64,000 nucleotides of DNA from Rubrivivax gelatinosus IL144 (GTDB lineage Bacteria; Pseudomonadota; Gammaproteobacteria; Burkholderiales; Burkholderiaceae_C). The position numbers were made by a program, and so were the translations under genes. Positions within the stretch are counted from its first letter, which is position 1, and each line of letters starts with the position of its first letter. Under the pieces are notes generated by a model. The model saw nothing but the letters and a program-made list of their open reading frames with translations. It was not told where the DNA came from and searched no databases. The DNA lies in the NCBI RefSeq assembly GCF_000284255.1, contig NC_017075.1, positions 2,666,001 to 2,730,000 on the forward strand. The letters are read 5' to 3'. Below are positions 1 through 8,769 of this stretch, one piece after another.

Positions 1-2
1 CC

Positions 3-170
3 GCCACCAGCGGCCTGGGCTTCATGGTGCAGTCGGCGGCGCAGTTTCTCGTCACCGACGTCGTCGTGCTCGGCATCCTGATCATCGCGGCGATCGCCTT
101 CGCGCTGGAGTTCGCGCTGCGCGCCGCCGAGCGCCGTCTCGCGCCGTGGCGGCGCCAGGCGCGAGGCTGA
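3..170 (+). CDS. ABC transporter permease, C-terminal end (partial)
   Basis: The reading frame is open from the left window edge to a TGA. It encodes the last 55 residues of a membrane protein with one hydrophobic helix (around LVTDVVVLGILIIAAIAFAL) and a short Arg-rich cytoplasmic tail. The preceding stretch (SGLGFMVQSAAQFL) is the pattern found before the last helix of SsuC/TauC/NrtB-type permeases, and the complete SsuC at 6082-6876 has a comparable end. It is therefore probably the permease of another sulfonate/taurine-type ABC importer. It lies 8 bp upstream of the GMC oxidoreductase and is probably co-transcribed with it. The binding protein at 1883 could be its partner, but that is inference. 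Confidence 0.7.
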   Translation, partial: ATSGLGFMVQSAAQFLVTDVVVLGILIIAAIAFALEFALRAAERRLAPWRRQARG

Positions 171-178
171 CGCGGCCG

Positions 179-1849
179 ATGTCCGTCGAGACCTGGGACT
201 ACATCGTCGTCGGCGCCGGCTCGGCCGGCTGCGCGCTGGCCGCGCGGCTGAGCGAGGACCCGGCGGTGCGCGTGCTGCTGCTCGAGGCCGGGCCGCGCGA
301 CCGTTCGCCGTGGATCCACCTGCCGATCGGCTACGGCAAGACGATGTGGAGCGAGCGCCTGAACTGGCGCTTCCACACCGAGCCGCAGCGCGAGATGGAC
401 GGCCGGCGCCTGTACTGGCCGCGCGGCCGCACGCTGGGCGGCAGCAGCTCGATCAACGGCCTGATCTACATCCGCGGCCAGCGCGAGGACTACGACGGCT
501 GGGCCGCGCTCGGCAACCCCGGCTGGAGCTGGGACGAGGTGCTGCCGTACTTCGTGCGCAGCGAATGCAACGAGCGCGGCGCCAGCGCGCTGCACGGCGA
601 CGCCGGGCCGCTGCGCGTCTCGGACATCGGCGCCGCGCATCCGCTGGTGGAGAGCTTCATCGACGGTGCACGCGCGATCGGCCTGCCGCGCAACGACGAC
701 TTCAACGGCCCGTCGCAGGAGGGTGCGGGCTACTACCAGCTCACCACCTGGCGCGGCTGGCGCTGGAGCGCGGCGCGCGCCTACCTGCAGCCGGCGCGGC
801 GGCGGCACAACCTGCATGTGCTGACCGGGGCCCAGGCCACCGGCCTGGTGTTCGAGGGCCGGCGTGCGGTCGGCGTGCGCTGGCGGCGCGGCGAGCGCAC
901 GCACGAAGCGCGCGCCACGGCCGAGGTGCTGCTGTGCGCCGGCGCCGTGCAGTCGCCGCAGCTGCTGCAGGTCTCCGGCGTCGGCGACCCGGAACATCTG
1001 CAGTCGATCGGCGTGCCGCTGCGCCACGCGCTGCCCGGCGTCGGCCGCAACCTGCAGGACCATCTGCAGCTGCGCCTGATCTACGAATGCACGCGGCCGA
1101 TCACGACCAACGACCAGCTGCGCAGCTGGCGCGGGCGCGCGGCGATCGCGCTGCAGTGGGCGCTGCACCGCAGCGGGCCGCTGGCCGTCGGCATCAACCA
1201 GGGCGGGGCCTTCGTGCGTGCGCTGCCCGAGTCGACGCGCCCGGACACCCAGTTCCACGTCGCGACGCTGTCGGCCGACATGGCCGGCGGCAAGGTCCAC
1301 CCGTTTTCCGGCTTCACGGTCTCGGTGTGCCAGCTGCGGCCGGCCTCGCGCGGCTGGGTGCTGGCGGCCTCGCCCGACGCGCTGCAGGCGCCGCGCATCC
1401 AGCCGCGTTACCTCAGCGCCCCCGAGGACCGCCGCGCCGCCGTCGCCGCGCTGCATGCGGCGCGCGCCATCGTCGCGACACCGCCGATGCGTGCGCTGGT
1501 GCACCACGAGCACAAGCCCGGCCTGGCGGCGCACGAGGGCGACGACTCGCTGCTGGCCTTCGCGCGGCGCGAGGGCGCGACGATCTTCCACCCGGTCGGC
1601 ACCTGCCGCATGGGGCCGGACGAGGGTGCCGTCGTCGACGCCGCGCTGCGTGTGCGCGGGCTGCAAGGGCTGCGCGTCGTCGACGCCTCGGTGATGCCGA
1701 CGCTGGTCTCGGGCAACACGCACGCGGCGGCGGTGATGATCGCCGAGAAGGCCGCCGACCTGATCCGCCACGAGCGCCGCGGCACGGCGGCAGCGGCCGG
1801 ATATCGGTCGTCGGATTTCGCAGTCGACGCCGCCGGGGCCGCTTCCTAG
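179..1849 (+). CDS. GMC-family FAD-dependent oxidoreductase (choline dehydrogenase-like)
   Basis: This 556-aa protein is of typical GMC length. The N-terminal FAD-binding Rossmann motif is GAGSAG. The first GMC signature lies around GRTLGGSSSINGLIYIRGQ and the second around GAVQSPQLLQVSGVG. The C-terminal catalytic block contains FHPVGTCRMG and SGNTHAAAVMIAEKAADLI, which carry the two active-site histidines (His and His/Asn pair) of the family. I chose the ATG at 179, 8 bp after the upstream stop, because the upstream ATG at 146 overlaps the permease and the Rossmann strand begins right after MSVETWDY. GMC enzymes oxidise alcohols to aldehydes using FAD. The location among sulfonate genes suggests an organosulfur alcohol such as a hydroxyalkyl sulfonate or thioether alcohol, but this is inference. 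The substrate cannot be read from the sequence. Confidence 0.9.
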   Translation: MSVETWDYIVVGAGSAGCALAARLSEDPAVRVLLLEAGPRDRSPWIHLPIGYGKTMWSERLNWRFHTEPQREMDGRRLYWPRGRTLGGSSSINGLIYIRGQREDYDGWAALGNPGWSWDEVLPYFVRSECNERGASALHGDAGPLRVSDIGAAHPLVESFIDGARAIGLPRNDDFNGPSQEGAGYYQLTTWRGWRWSAARAYLQPARRRHNLHVLTGAQATGLVFEGRRAVGVRWRRGERTHEARATAEVLLCAGAVQSPQLLQVSGVGDPEHLQSIGVPLRHALPGVGRNLQDHLQLRLIYECTRPITTNDQLRSWRGRAAIALQWALHRSGPLAVGINQGGAFVRALPESTRPDTQFHVATLSADMAGGKVHPFSGFTVSVCQLRPASRGWVLAASPDALQAPRIQPRYLSAPEDRRAAVAALHAARAIVATPPMRALVHHEHKPGLAAHEGDDSLLAFARREGATIFHPVGTCRMGPDEGAVVDAALRVRGLQGLRVVDASVMPTLVSGNTHAAAVMIAEKAADLIRHERRGTAAAAGYRSSDFAVDAAGAAS

Positions 1850-1852
1850 GCT
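1824..1852 (+). promoter_or_regulatory. Candidate promoter of the first SsuA-like gene
   Basis: TCGACG (1824-1829) and TAGGCT (1847-1852) are separated by 17 bp and resemble -35 and -10 hexamers. The -10 box overlaps the stop of the GMC gene and lies 31 bp before the ATG at 1883. The position matches similar boxes before other genes of the island (2914, 7844, 12715, 15904). Confidence 0.4.
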
Positions 1853-1882
1853 GGGCGCTTCCTCCACTGCCGCGAACCCGCC

Positions 1883-2842
1883 ATGACCGTTTCCCGCCTC
1901 CGCCGCGCGCTGCTGGCCGCCTCGGCCGCCGCCGTCGCGCTGCCCGTGCTCGCCCAGCCCGCCGCCGCACCGGCCGAAGTGCGCATCGGCTTCCAGAAGG
2001 GCACCGCGATCCTCGTGCTGGCGCGCAAGCAGCAGCTGATCGAGCAGCGCCTGAAGGCCCTGGGCGTCGGCAGCGTCAAGTGGGTCGAGTTCTCGTTCGG
2101 GCCGCCGATGCTCGAGGCGATGGGCGCCGGCGCGGTCGACCTGGGCTCGGTCGGCGACACGCCGCCGATCTTCGCCCAGGCTGGCGGCTCGCCGCTCGTC
2201 TACGTCGCCGCGACGCCGTCGTCGCAGCACGCGGTGCTGGTGCCGCCGGGCTCGACGATCCGCACGCTGGCCGATCTGAAGGGCAAGCGTGTCGCCTTCG
2301 GCAAGGGGTCGAGCGCACACAACGTCGCCGTCAAGGCGCTGGCGCTGGCCGGCCTGACGCTGAAGGACGTCGAGCCGCTGTACCTGTCGCCGGCCGACGC
2401 GACGGCGGCCTTCAACGGCGGCAAGCTCGACGCCTGGGTGGTCTGGGATCCCTACGTCGCGATCGCCGAACGCCACTACGGCGCACGCGCCATCGCCGAC
2501 ACCTCGGACAAGCGCCTGGCCAGCGCCTCGTACTACCTGGCCTCGCGCGACTTCGCGACGCGCTACCCGCAGCTGCTGCAGGCCGTGCTCGACGAGATCG
2601 GCAAGCTGACGCAGCGGTCGACACAGCGCCGCGACGAGCTGGCCGCGGTGGCCGCCGAGGCCACCGGCATCGACCGCGCGACCTGGCAGACCGTCTTCGC
2701 CCGTGCCGAGGTCAGCTTCGGCCCGGTGACGCCGGCCAACGTGTTGCAGCAGCAGGAGCTGGCCGACAGCTTCTTCGCCCAGGGCGTGATCCCGCGGCGC
2801 ATCAAGGTCGCCGACGCCGTCTGGACACCGCCGGCGCCTTGA
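1883..2842 (+). CDS. Aliphatic sulfonate-type ABC substrate-binding protein (first copy)
   Basis: This 319-aa periplasmic binding protein has a Sec signal peptide (Arg-rich start, Ala/Leu-rich core, probable cleavage after VLAQPA). The mature protein shows the SsuA/NMT1-like landmarks: an early IGFQKG, then EFSFGPPMLEAMGAG, VGDTPPIFAQAG, DLKGKRVAFGKGSSAHN and DAWVVWDPY. It is a paralogue of the SsuA at 3913. It contains no cysteine and only two internal methionines. Its own candidate promoter overlaps the GMC stop, so it may be expressed apart from the upstream permease and oxidoreductase. It most likely captures a sulfonate or related anion and delivers it to a permease of the SsuC type. The exact ligand is unknown. 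Confidence 0.88.
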   Translation: MTVSRLRRALLAASAAAVALPVLAQPAAAPAEVRIGFQKGTAILVLARKQQLIEQRLKALGVGSVKWVEFSFGPPMLEAMGAGAVDLGSVGDTPPIFAQAGGSPLVYVAATPSSQHAVLVPPGSTIRTLADLKGKRVAFGKGSSAHNVAVKALALAGLTLKDVEPLYLSPADATAAFNGGKLDAWVVWDPYVAIAERHYGARAIADTSDKRLASASYYLASRDFATRYPQLLQAVLDEIGKLTQRSTQRRDELAAVAAEATGIDRATWQTVFARAEVSFGPVTPANVLQQQELADSFFAQGVIPRRIKVADAVWTPPAP

Positions 2843-2890
2843 GCGGGTGGCGACATTCGGCCGGCGCATGACCTATCGCGCTTTGATTCG

Positions 2891-2919
2891 TTTCGCGAGC
2901 ACCGTGCGCCTTGCACAGT
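2891..2919 (+). promoter_or_regulatory. Candidate promoter of ssuF
   Basis: TTTCGC (2891-2896) and CACAGT (2914-2919) are spaced by 17 bp, 33 bp before the ATG at 2952. Immediately upstream is CTTTGATTCG (2881-2890), similar to TTTGCTTCG before the nitrogenase-like operon and TTGCTTCG before the amino-acid transporter gene. The hexamers are weak, and the call rests mainly on this resemblance. Confidence 0.35.
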
Positions 2920-2951
2920 GAAGGCATCGCAGCAGTCAACCGCCTTCCGCC

Positions 2952-3170
2952 ATGAGCGTCCAGTCGATCAACGTGCGCAACCAGTTCCGCGGCCAGGTGC
3001 GGGAGATCATCGAAGGCCCGGTGGTCTCGGAGATCGACGTAGAGACGCCGTCCGGCCTCGTCGTCACCTCGGTGATCACGACACGCTCGGTGAAGGAGCT
3101 GGGCCTGGCCGTCGGCCAGGAGGTCATCGCCCTGGTCAAGTCGACCGAAGTCGCCATCGCGGTGCCCTGA
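2952..3170 (+). CDS. ssuF: TOBE-domain molbindin (SsuF-like)
   Basis: This 72-aa protein is a single Mop/TOBE domain: the start (SVQSINVRNQFRGQV) is the classic molbindin strand and the core TTRSVKELGLAVGQEVIALVK is the anion-binding helix-strand unit. Such proteins bind molybdate or related oxyanions as oligomers. A gene of this kind, ssuF, closes the ssu operon of Pseudomonas putida and is needed for growth on sulfonates there, hence the symbol. The protein has no cysteine and no internal methionine. The next gene starts 1 bp after its stop, so the two are co-transcribed. Its role in sulfonate use is not mechanistically settled. Confidence 0.85.
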   Translation: MSVQSINVRNQFRGQVREIIEGPVVSEIDVETPSGLVVTSVITTRSVKELGLAVGQEVIALVKSTEVAIAVP

Positions 3171-3171
3171 A

Positions 3172-3825
3172 ATGAGCTGCACGGCCGCCGAACCCCCGAT
3201 CCGGCTGCTCGTCGTGCCGGGCCTGCACGACAGCGGGCCGGCGCACTGGCAGACCTGGCTGGAATCGCTGCATCGCGATGCGCTGCGTGTGCGCCAGGAC
3301 GACTGGAGCCGCGGCGAGGTCGAACGCTGGGCGCAGCGGCTGCTGCAGACCCTCGAGGGGCAGCCCCCGGCACGCTGGGCCGTGGCGGCGCACAGCTTCG
3401 GCTGCCTGACGCTGGCCCGTGTGGCGCAGTTGCGGCCCGAACTGCCGATCGTCGCGGCGCTGCTGGTGGCGCCCGCGTCGCCCGAGCGCTTCGGCATCGC
3501 CGGGCGGCTGCCGCACGAGGCGCTGCCGTTTCGCAGCACGCTGGTCGCGAGCCGCAACGACCCGTGGCTCGGCTTCGCCGAAGCCGAGCGCTGGGCGCTG
3601 CGCTGGGGTTCGCGCTTCGTCGACCTTGGCTACGCCGGCCACATCAACGCCGAGTCGGGCTTCGGGCCGCTGCCGCTGGCGCAGCGCTGGCTGTCCGCGG
3701 TGCGCCGCCACGCCGTGACGCCGCGAGCGCACGAGGCCGATGCCTGCGTCGCGCCGCGCTGGTGGCGGCTGACCGCGTCGTCACGCTCGGCGCTGGCCGA
3801 GGCGCGCCTCGCCCAGGACGCATGA
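3172..3825 (+). CDS. RBBP9/YdeN-family serine hydrolase
   Basis: This 217-aa protein has the alpha/beta-hydrolase fold of the RBBP9/YdeN family: an early VVPGLHDSGPAHWQTWLE (oxyanion region), a nucleophile elbow AHSFGC with Ser in the G/A-x-S-x-G position, a later acid region near SRNDPWLGFAEAE, and a histidine in GYAGHINAESGFG. The C-terminus is longer than usual by about 30 residues. It is translationally linked to ssuF, 1 nt apart. Family members are often seen next to ssu genes, but no substrate is established. A role in esterase or thioesterase chemistry during organosulfur use is possible but unproven. Confidence 0.82.
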   Translation: MSCTAAEPPIRLLVVPGLHDSGPAHWQTWLESLHRDALRVRQDDWSRGEVERWAQRLLQTLEGQPPARWAVAAHSFGCLTLARVAQLRPELPIVAALLVAPASPERFGIAGRLPHEALPFRSTLVASRNDPWLGFAEAERWALRWGSRFVDLGYAGHINAESGFGPLPLAQRWLSAVRRHAVTPRAHEADACVAPRWWRLTASSRSALAEARLAQDA

Positions 3826-3830
3826 CTATC

Positions 3831-3846
3831 CCGGGGCACGCCCCGG
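3831..3846. repeat. Perfect hairpin upstream of ssuA
   Basis: CCGGGGC and GCCCCGG are separated by AC in the 87-bp gap before ssuA. The hairpin could reduce read-through from ssuF into ssuA or act as an operator. There is no T-tract, so a classical terminator is unlikely. Confidence 0.4.
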
Positions 3847-3912
3847 CCACCATGCCCGCCGCGCCATCGGCGCCGGAGTGACGGGCCGACCACCCCACGA
3901 ACGGAGCGCCGC

Positions 3913-4905
3913 ATGAACCGTCCCCCGTCCTACACCCGCCGCCGCTGGCTCGGCCACGGCAGCGCGCTGCTCGCCGCCGCCACGGCGGGCGCGCCCTGGC
4001 GCCCGGCTTTCGCCGAGGGCCGCCCCGAGCAGCTGCGCATCGGCTACCAGAAGTCGGCCAGCCTGTTCGTGCACCAGAAGTCGGTCGGCTCGCTGGAGAA
4101 GCGCCTGGCGCCGCTGGGTGTCGCGGTGAAGTGGTTCGAGTTCCCGGCCGGCCCGCAGCTGCTGGAGGGGCTGAACGTCGGCGCGATCGACGTCGGCTAC
4201 GTCGGCGAGGCGCCGCCGATCTTCGCCCAGGCCGCCGGCGCCAGGTTCGTCTACATCGGCTACGACCCGGCCGCGCCGCAGGCCGAGGCCGTCGTCGTGC
4301 CCAAGGACTCGGCGCTGAAGACCGTCGCCGACCTGAAGGGCCGCAAGGTCGCGCTGAACAAGGGCAGCAACGTGCACTACCTGCTCGTCAAGCTGCTGGA
4401 GAAACACGGCCTGAGCTATGCCGACGTGCAGCCGGTCTTCCTGCCGCCGGCCGACGCGCGTGCCGCCTTCGAGCGCGGCGCCGTCGACGCCTGGGCGATC
4501 TGGGACCCGTTCCTGGCTGCCGTCGAGAAGCAGACCGGCGCGCGCCAGCTGGCCGACGGCCGCGGCGTCGTCAACAACTACCTCTTCTACCTCGCCGAAC
4601 GCGGCTACGCCGAGCGCTGGCCGCAGGTCGTCAAGGCGCTGTTCGACGACCTCGGCGAGCAGGGCCGCTGGGTCACGGCCAACGTGCGCCAGGCGGCCGA
4701 GAAGATCGCGCCGCTGCAGGGCCTGGACGTCGACGTCGTCGAGCGCAGCCTGCGCCGCTACCCGCTGGGCGTGCAGCCGTTGACGCCGGCCATCGCCGCC
4801 GAGCAGCAGAAGATCGCCGACGCCTTTCTCGAGCTGAAGCTGCTGCCGCGGCCGGTGCGCATCCTCGACGCGCTGCCGGCGGCCCGCTTAGCGGGCGCCG
4901 CCTGA
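3913..4905 (+). CDS. ssuA: Aliphatic sulfonate ABC substrate-binding protein SsuA
   Basis: This 330-aa protein is the first gene of the ssuA-D-C-B run. The N-terminus TRRRWLG followed by an Ala-rich core resembles a twin-arginine or Sec export signal with cleavage near AFAEG. The mature part has the SsuA series [58 protein letters not shown] and [14 protein letters not shown]. Apart from the initiator it has no methionine and no cysteine in 330 residues, typical of proteins made during sulfur starvation. It delivers alkanesulfonates to SsuBC. The ATG lies 10 bp before ssuD's start region, with GGAG spacing, and the operon is tight from here to 7770. Confidence 0.93.
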   Translation: MNRPPSYTRRRWLGHGSALLAAATAGAPWRPAFAEGRPEQLRIGYQKSASLFVHQKSVGSLEKRLAPLGVAVKWFEFPAGPQLLEGLNVGAIDVGYVGEAPPIFAQAAGARFVYIGYDPAAPQAEAVVVPKDSALKTVADLKGRKVALNKGSNVHYLLVKLLEKHGLSYADVQPVFLPPADARAAFERGAVDAWAIWDPFLAAVEKQTGARQLADGRGVVNNYLFYLAERGYAERWPQVVKALFDDLGEQGRWVTANVRQAAEKIAPLQGLDVDVVERSLRRYPLGVQPLTPAIAAEQQKIADAFLELKLLPRPVRILDALPAARLAGAA

Positions 4906-4915
4906 GGAGCCGACG

Positions 4916-6085
4916 ATGAAGATCCTCTGGTTCATCCCGACCCACGGCGACTCGCGCTACCTCGGCACGAGCAAGGGCGCACGCGTCGCCGACTTCGACT
5001 ACTTCCGCCAGATCGCCATCGCCGCCGACAGCCTGGGCTACGAAGGCGTGCTGATCCCCACCGGGCGTTCCTGCGAGGACTCGTGGGTCGTCGCCTCCAG
5101 CCTCATCGAGGTGACGCGGCGGCTCAAGTTCCTGGTCGCGCTGCGCCCGGGGCTGGTGCAGCCGGCCCAGTCGGCGCGCATGGCCGCGACGCTGGACCGG
5201 CTCTCCGGCGGCCGCCTGCTGGTCAACCTCGTCACCGGCGGCGACGCCGAGGAGCTGGCCGGCGACGGCCAGTTCCTGTCGCATGCCGAGCGTTATGCCG
5301 AGTCGGCCGAGTTCATCCGCATCTGGCGCGAGATCCTGGCGCGCAGCCACGGCGGCGAGCCGCTGGACTTCGAGGGCCGCTACCTGCGTGTGCGCGGCGC
5401 CAAGCTGCTGTTCCCGCCGGTGCAATCGCCGTATCCGCCGGTGTTCTTCGGCGGTTCGTCCGAAGCCGCCCACGAACTGGCCGCCGAGCAGGTCGACACC
5501 TATCTCACCTGGGGCGAGCCGCCCGAGGCGGTGGCCGCCAAGGTGGCCGACGTGCGTGCCCGCGCCGCGCGCCACGGCCGCACGCTGCGCTACGGCATCC
5601 GGCTGCACGTCATCGTGCGCGAGACCGAGGACGAGGCCTGGCGCGCCGCCGCCGAGCTGGTGTCCGAACTCGACGAAGCGACGGTCGCCGCAGCCCAGGC
5701 ACGCTTCGCGCAGATGGACTCCGTGGGCCAGCGCCGCATGGCCGAGCTGCACCGCGGCCGCTTCGACAAGAAGGACGTGCGCGCCGGGCTGGAGATCTCG
5801 CCCAACCTCTGGGCCGGGGTCGGCCTGGTGCGCGGCGGCGCCGGCACGGCGCTCGTCGGCAACCCGCGCCAGGTCGCCGACCGGCTGCAGGAGTACGCGG
5901 CGCTCGGGCTGGACCACTTCGTGCTGTCGGGCTACCCGCATCTCGAGGAGGCGCACCGCTTCGCGGAGCTCGTCTTCCCGTTGCTGCCGCTGGCGACGCG
6001 CCAGAAGCTGCCCGGGCAGACGCTGACCGGCCCGTTCGGCGAGATCGTCGCCAACAGCTTCGCGCCGAAGGCGGCCGCACGATGA
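4916..6085 (+). CDS. ssuD: FMNH2-dependent alkanesulfonate monooxygenase SsuD
   Basis: This 389-aa protein matches the length and landmarks of SsuD, a flavin-dependent luciferase-fold monooxygenase. Visible blocks are [13 protein letters not shown] at the start, [20 protein letters not shown] (active-site Cys region), [34 protein letters not shown] and [15 protein letters not shown]. SsuD uses reduced FMN and O2 to split alkanesulfonates into aldehyde and sulfite in the cytoplasm. The usual reductase SsuE is not in this window, so FMNH2 must come from elsewhere. The stop overlaps the ssuC start (ATGA). Confidence 0.96.
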   Translation: MKILWFIPTHGDSRYLGTSKGARVADFDYFRQIAIAADSLGYEGVLIPTGRSCEDSWVVASSLIEVTRRLKFLVALRPGLVQPAQSARMAATLDRLSGGRLLVNLVTGGDAEELAGDGQFLSHAERYAESAEFIRIWREILARSHGGEPLDFEGRYLRVRGAKLLFPPVQSPYPPVFFGGSSEAAHELAAEQVDTYLTWGEPPEAVAAKVADVRARAARHGRTLRYGIRLHVIVRETEDEAWRAAAELVSELDEATVAAAQARFAQMDSVGQRRMAELHRGRFDKKDVRAGLEISPNLWAGVGLVRGGAGTALVGNPRQVADRLQEYAALGLDHFVLSGYPHLEEAHRFAELVFPLLPLATRQKLPGQTLTGPFGEIVANSFAPKAAAR

Positions 6086-6876
6086 GCGCCGCGCCCTCCT
6101 CGTGGCAGCGTTGGGGCCGGCGCGCCTTGCCCTGGGCGCTGCCGGTGGCCCTCGTGCTGGCCTGGGAGATCGCCTCGCGCGCCGGCTGGCTGTCCAGCCG
6201 CGTGCTGCCCGAGCCCTGGGCGGTGGTCACGGCGCTCGTCGGCCTGTTGAAGTCGGGCGAGCTGCTGCACCACGTCGCGATCAGCACCGGGCGCGCGCTC
6301 GCCGGGCTGGCGATCGGCGGCGGCCTGGGGCTGGCGCTGGGCCTGCTGACCGGCACCTTCCGCGTCTTCGAGACGCTGCTGGACACCAGCTTCCAGATGG
6401 TGCGCAACATCCCGGCGCTGGCGCTGATCCCGCTGGTCATCCTGTGGTTCGGCATCGACGAGACGGCCAAGCTGTTCCTCGTCGCGGTCGGCGTCTTCTT
6501 CCCGATCTACCTCAACACCTTCCACGGCATCCGCTCGGTGGACCGCGGGCTGATCGAGATGGCGCGCAGCTACGGGCTGTCGGGCTGGGCCTTGTACCGC
6601 CACGTCGTGCTGCCGGGCGCCTTGCCGTCGATTCTGGTCGGGCTGCGCTTCTCGCTCGGGCTGATGTGGGTGCTGCTGATCGTCGCCGAGACGATCTCGG
6701 CGCAGTCGGGCATCGGCTACCTGACGATGAACGCGCGCGAGTTCCTGCAGACCGACGTGGTGCTGGTCGGCATCCTGCTGTATGCGCTGCTGGGCAAGCT
6801 GGCCGACGTGCTGGCCAAGGGGCTGGAACGCTGGTGGCTGCGCTGGCACCCGGGCTACCAGGCGGCCGCGGCCTGA
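6082..6876 (+). CDS. ssuC: Aliphatic sulfonate ABC permease SsuC
   Basis: This 264-aa inner-membrane protein has about six hydrophobic segments. The BPD-transport inner-membrane signature is visible around [21 protein letters not shown] (EAA loop), with [13 protein letters not shown] after it. The start ATG at 6082 overlaps the ssuD stop by 4 bp. An in-frame open stretch upstream is antisense-like noise over ssuD and was not used. The gene forms the transmembrane channel of the sulfonate importer together with SsuB, and ends 9 bp before ssuB. Confidence 0.94.
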   Translation: MSAAPSSWQRWGRRALPWALPVALVLAWEIASRAGWLSSRVLPEPWAVVTALVGLLKSGELLHHVAISTGRALAGLAIGGGLGLALGLLTGTFRVFETLLDTSFQMVRNIPALALIPLVILWFGIDETAKLFLVAVGVFFPIYLNTFHGIRSVDRGLIEMARSYGLSGWALYRHVVLPGALPSILVGLRFSLGLMWVLLIVAETISAQSGIGYLTMNAREFLQTDVVLVGILLYALLGKLADVLAKGLERWWLRWHPGYQAAAA

Positions 6877-6885
6877 GGAGGGGAG

Positions 6886-7770
6886 ATGATGCTGTCGGAA
6901 CTGGACGTGCAGGCGGTGCACCACCTGGCGCAGGACGGCCTGCAGCGCCGCGCGCACGAGGCCGCCGAGCCGCCGCCGCGCCCGGCGCTGCCGGGCCTGG
7001 CGGTCGAGCTGCGCGGGCTGCAGAAGGCCTACGGCGAGCGCCGCGTGCTGGAGAGCCTGGACCTGCGCCTGGCGCCGGGCGAGTTCGTCGCCGTCGTCGG
7101 CCGCAGCGGCTGCGGCAAGAGCACGCTGTTGCGCCTGCTCGCCGGGCTGGAGCCGGCCTCGGCCGGCACGCTGCAGCTCGGCGGCGCGCCGCTGGTGTCG
7201 GGGCGCGACGACCTGCGCATCATGTTCCAGGACGCCCGGCTGCTGCCCTGGAAACGTGTGCTGGACAACATCGCGCTCGGCCTCGACGGGCCTGACGCGC
7301 GCGAACGTGCCCGCCAGGCGCTGGCCCAGGTCGGCCTGGCCGAACGCGGCGGCGACTGGCCGGCGGTGCTCTCGGGCGGCCAGCGCCAGCGCGTCGCGCT
7401 GGCACGCGCGCTGGTGCACCGGCCGCGGCTGCTGCTGCTGGACGAGCCGCTGGGCGCGCTGGACGCGCTGACGCGCATCGAGATGCAGCAGCTGATCGAA
7501 CGCGTCTGGCGCGAGCACGGCTTCACCGCGCTGCTGGTCACGCACGACGTCTCCGAAGCCGTGGCGATGGCCGACCGCGTGATCCTGATCGAAGAGGGCG
7601 CCATCGCGCTGGACGAACGCATCGCCCTGCCACGCCCGCGCTCGCGTGGCGACGCCGCCTTCGGCGCGCTGGAAGAGCGGGTGCTGCAGCGGGTGCTGGG
7701 CGGGCCCTTGCCGGCCGAGGCACCGGCCGCGCCCGTCGTCGCCGGGAGGCCCTGGCGCTGGGCCGTGTAG
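6886..7770 (+). CDS. ssuB: Aliphatic sulfonate ABC ATPase SsuB
   Basis: This 294-aa ATP-binding subunit has the full ABC motif set: Walker [11 protein letters not shown]-loop in [17 protein letters not shown], signature [15 protein letters not shown], Walker [17 protein letters not shown] and switch histidine in [11 protein letters not shown]. The FQDARLLPW segment is typical of the nitrate/sulfonate/taurine ATPases. A purine-rich ribosome-binding site (GAGGAGGGGAG) sits just before the ATG. The first 40 residues are an extra N-terminal leader compared with most SsuB, so a start further in cannot be excluded. It energises SsuC for sulfonate uptake. Confidence 0.94.
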   Translation: MMLSELDVQAVHHLAQDGLQRRAHEAAEPPPRPALPGLAVELRGLQKAYGERRVLESLDLRLAPGEFVAVVGRSGCGKSTLLRLLAGLEPASAGTLQLGGAPLVSGRDDLRIMFQDARLLPWKRVLDNIALGLDGPDARERARQALAQVGLAERGGDWPAVLSGGQRQRVALARALVHRPRLLLLDEPLGALDALTRIEMQQLIERVWREHGFTALLVTHDVSEAVAMADRVILIEEGAIALDERIALPRPRSRGDAAFGALEERVLQRVLGGPLPAEAPAAPVVAGRPWRWAV

Positions 7771-7790
7771 CGCCGCCGGCGGGCATTCGC

Positions 7791-7849
7791 GCAAACGGGA
7801 TGCTCATGCCGTTTGCTTCGTTCTCCGTGCTGGCGACATTGACCACGAT
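7791..7849 (+). promoter_or_regulatory. Promoter/operator of the nitrogenase-like operon
   Basis: An 8-bp perfect inverted repeat, GCAAACGG (7791-7798) and CCGTTTGC (7809-7816), overlaps the block GCTCATGC (7802-7809) and TTTGCTTCG (7812-7820). Hexamers TTCTCC (7821-7826) and CACGAT (7844-7849) follow at 17-bp spacing, 41 bp before the ATG at 7891. The same blocks at the same spacing precede the gene at 12753. The dyad next to the -35 position would fit a LysR-type activator such as CysB or SsuR, which is inference. Confidence 0.5.
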
Positions 7850-7890
7850 GGCGTCATGGCGGTGCCCCGGCGCCGCGCGGAGAACCTCTG

Positions 7891-8760
7891 ATGAGCACGC
7901 GTCCCCAGCACCTGGCCATCTACGGCAAAGGCGGCATCGGCAAGTCGACCACCACCTCCAACATCGCCGCGGCGCTGGCCGAAGCCGGCTACAAGGTCGT
8001 GCAGATCGGCTGCGACCCGAAGAGCGATTCGACGAACACGCTGCGCGGCGGCGCCTGGCTCAACACGGTGCTCGACCGCACGCGTGACGGTTCCGCACCG
8101 CGGCTGGAGGACATCGCCGCGGTCGGCTACCGCGGCGTCATCTGCGTCGAAGCCGGCGGCCCGGTGCCGGGCGTGGGCTGCGCCGGCCGCGGCATCAACG
8201 CCGCGATCTCGCTGCTGCACGAGCTGCACCTGTTCGAGGAGGCCAAGCCCGACGTCGTGCTCTACGACGTGCTCGGCGACGTCGTCTGCGGCGGCTTCGC
8301 GGTGCCGATCCGTGAAGGCCTGACCGACCGCGTCTACGTCGTTTCCTCGGCCGACTTCATGGCCGTCTACGCCGCCAACAACCTGTTCCGCGCGATCAAC
8401 AAGTACGCGCCCTCGGGCGGCGCCCGGCTGGGCGGGCTGATCGCCAACAGCATCCAGCCCGGCTTCTCGCGGCCGCTGATCGACGACTTCGCCGCGCGCA
8501 CCGGCACCCGTGCCGTCGAGTACGTGCCGCGCTCGCCGACCGTCGCCCAGTCCGAGCTCTGCGGCCGCACCGTCATCGAGGCCGCGCCGGCGTCGCCGCA
8601 GGCCGACGTCTACCGCGCGCTGGCGCGCACGATCGTCGAGGACACGAGTTCGGTGATCCCCAAGCCGCTGGCGCCGGCCGAGCTGCGCCAGTGGGCGCGC
8701 GACTGGGGCGACCTGCTGCTGCGCGACGGCGCCCCCCAGCCGGCCGCGGTGGCGGCCTGA
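7891..8760 (+). CDS. NifH-like P-loop iron-sulfur reductase
   Basis: This 289-aa protein is homologous to nitrogenase iron protein and to BchL/BchX/CfbC. The P-loop GKGGIGKST is at residues 12-20, switch I is near IGCDPKSDST, and the two [4Fe-4S] ligands are Cys97 (in PGVGCAGRG) and Cys133 (in GDVVCGGFAVP), so the homodimer can hold one bridging cluster. Arg100, the residue ADP-ribosylated in regulated NifH proteins, is present. In this family ATP hydrolysis drives low-potential electrons to a NifDK-like partner, here encoded directly downstream. It is the first gene of a four-gene unit with its own promoter. The context of sulfonate import genes upstream and an amino-acid importer downstream points to organosulfur reduction, not N2 fixation. 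The exact substrate is unknown. Confidence 0.93.
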   Translation: MSTRPQHLAIYGKGGIGKSTTTSNIAAALAEAGYKVVQIGCDPKSDSTNTLRGGAWLNTVLDRTRDGSAPRLEDIAAVGYRGVICVEAGGPVPGVGCAGRGINAAISLLHELHLFEEAKPDVVLYDVLGDVVCGGFAVPIREGLTDRVYVVSSADFMAVYAANNLFRAINKYAPSGGARLGGLIANSIQPGFSRPLIDDFAARTGTRAVEYVPRSPTVAQSELCGRTVIEAAPASPQADVYRALARTIVEDTSSVIPKPLAPAELRQWARDWGDLLLRDGAPQPAAVAA

Positions 8761-8769
8761 GCGGCGGCG

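Noticed and set aside
5932..7794. A 620-residue minus-strand open frame over ssuC and ssuB.
   Set aside because: It is a composition artefact opposite two well-supported genes, without recognisable motifs.
7791..7830. A sigma-54 promoter before the NifH-like gene.
   Set aside because: GG and GC dinucleotides at the required 10-bp spacing are absent.
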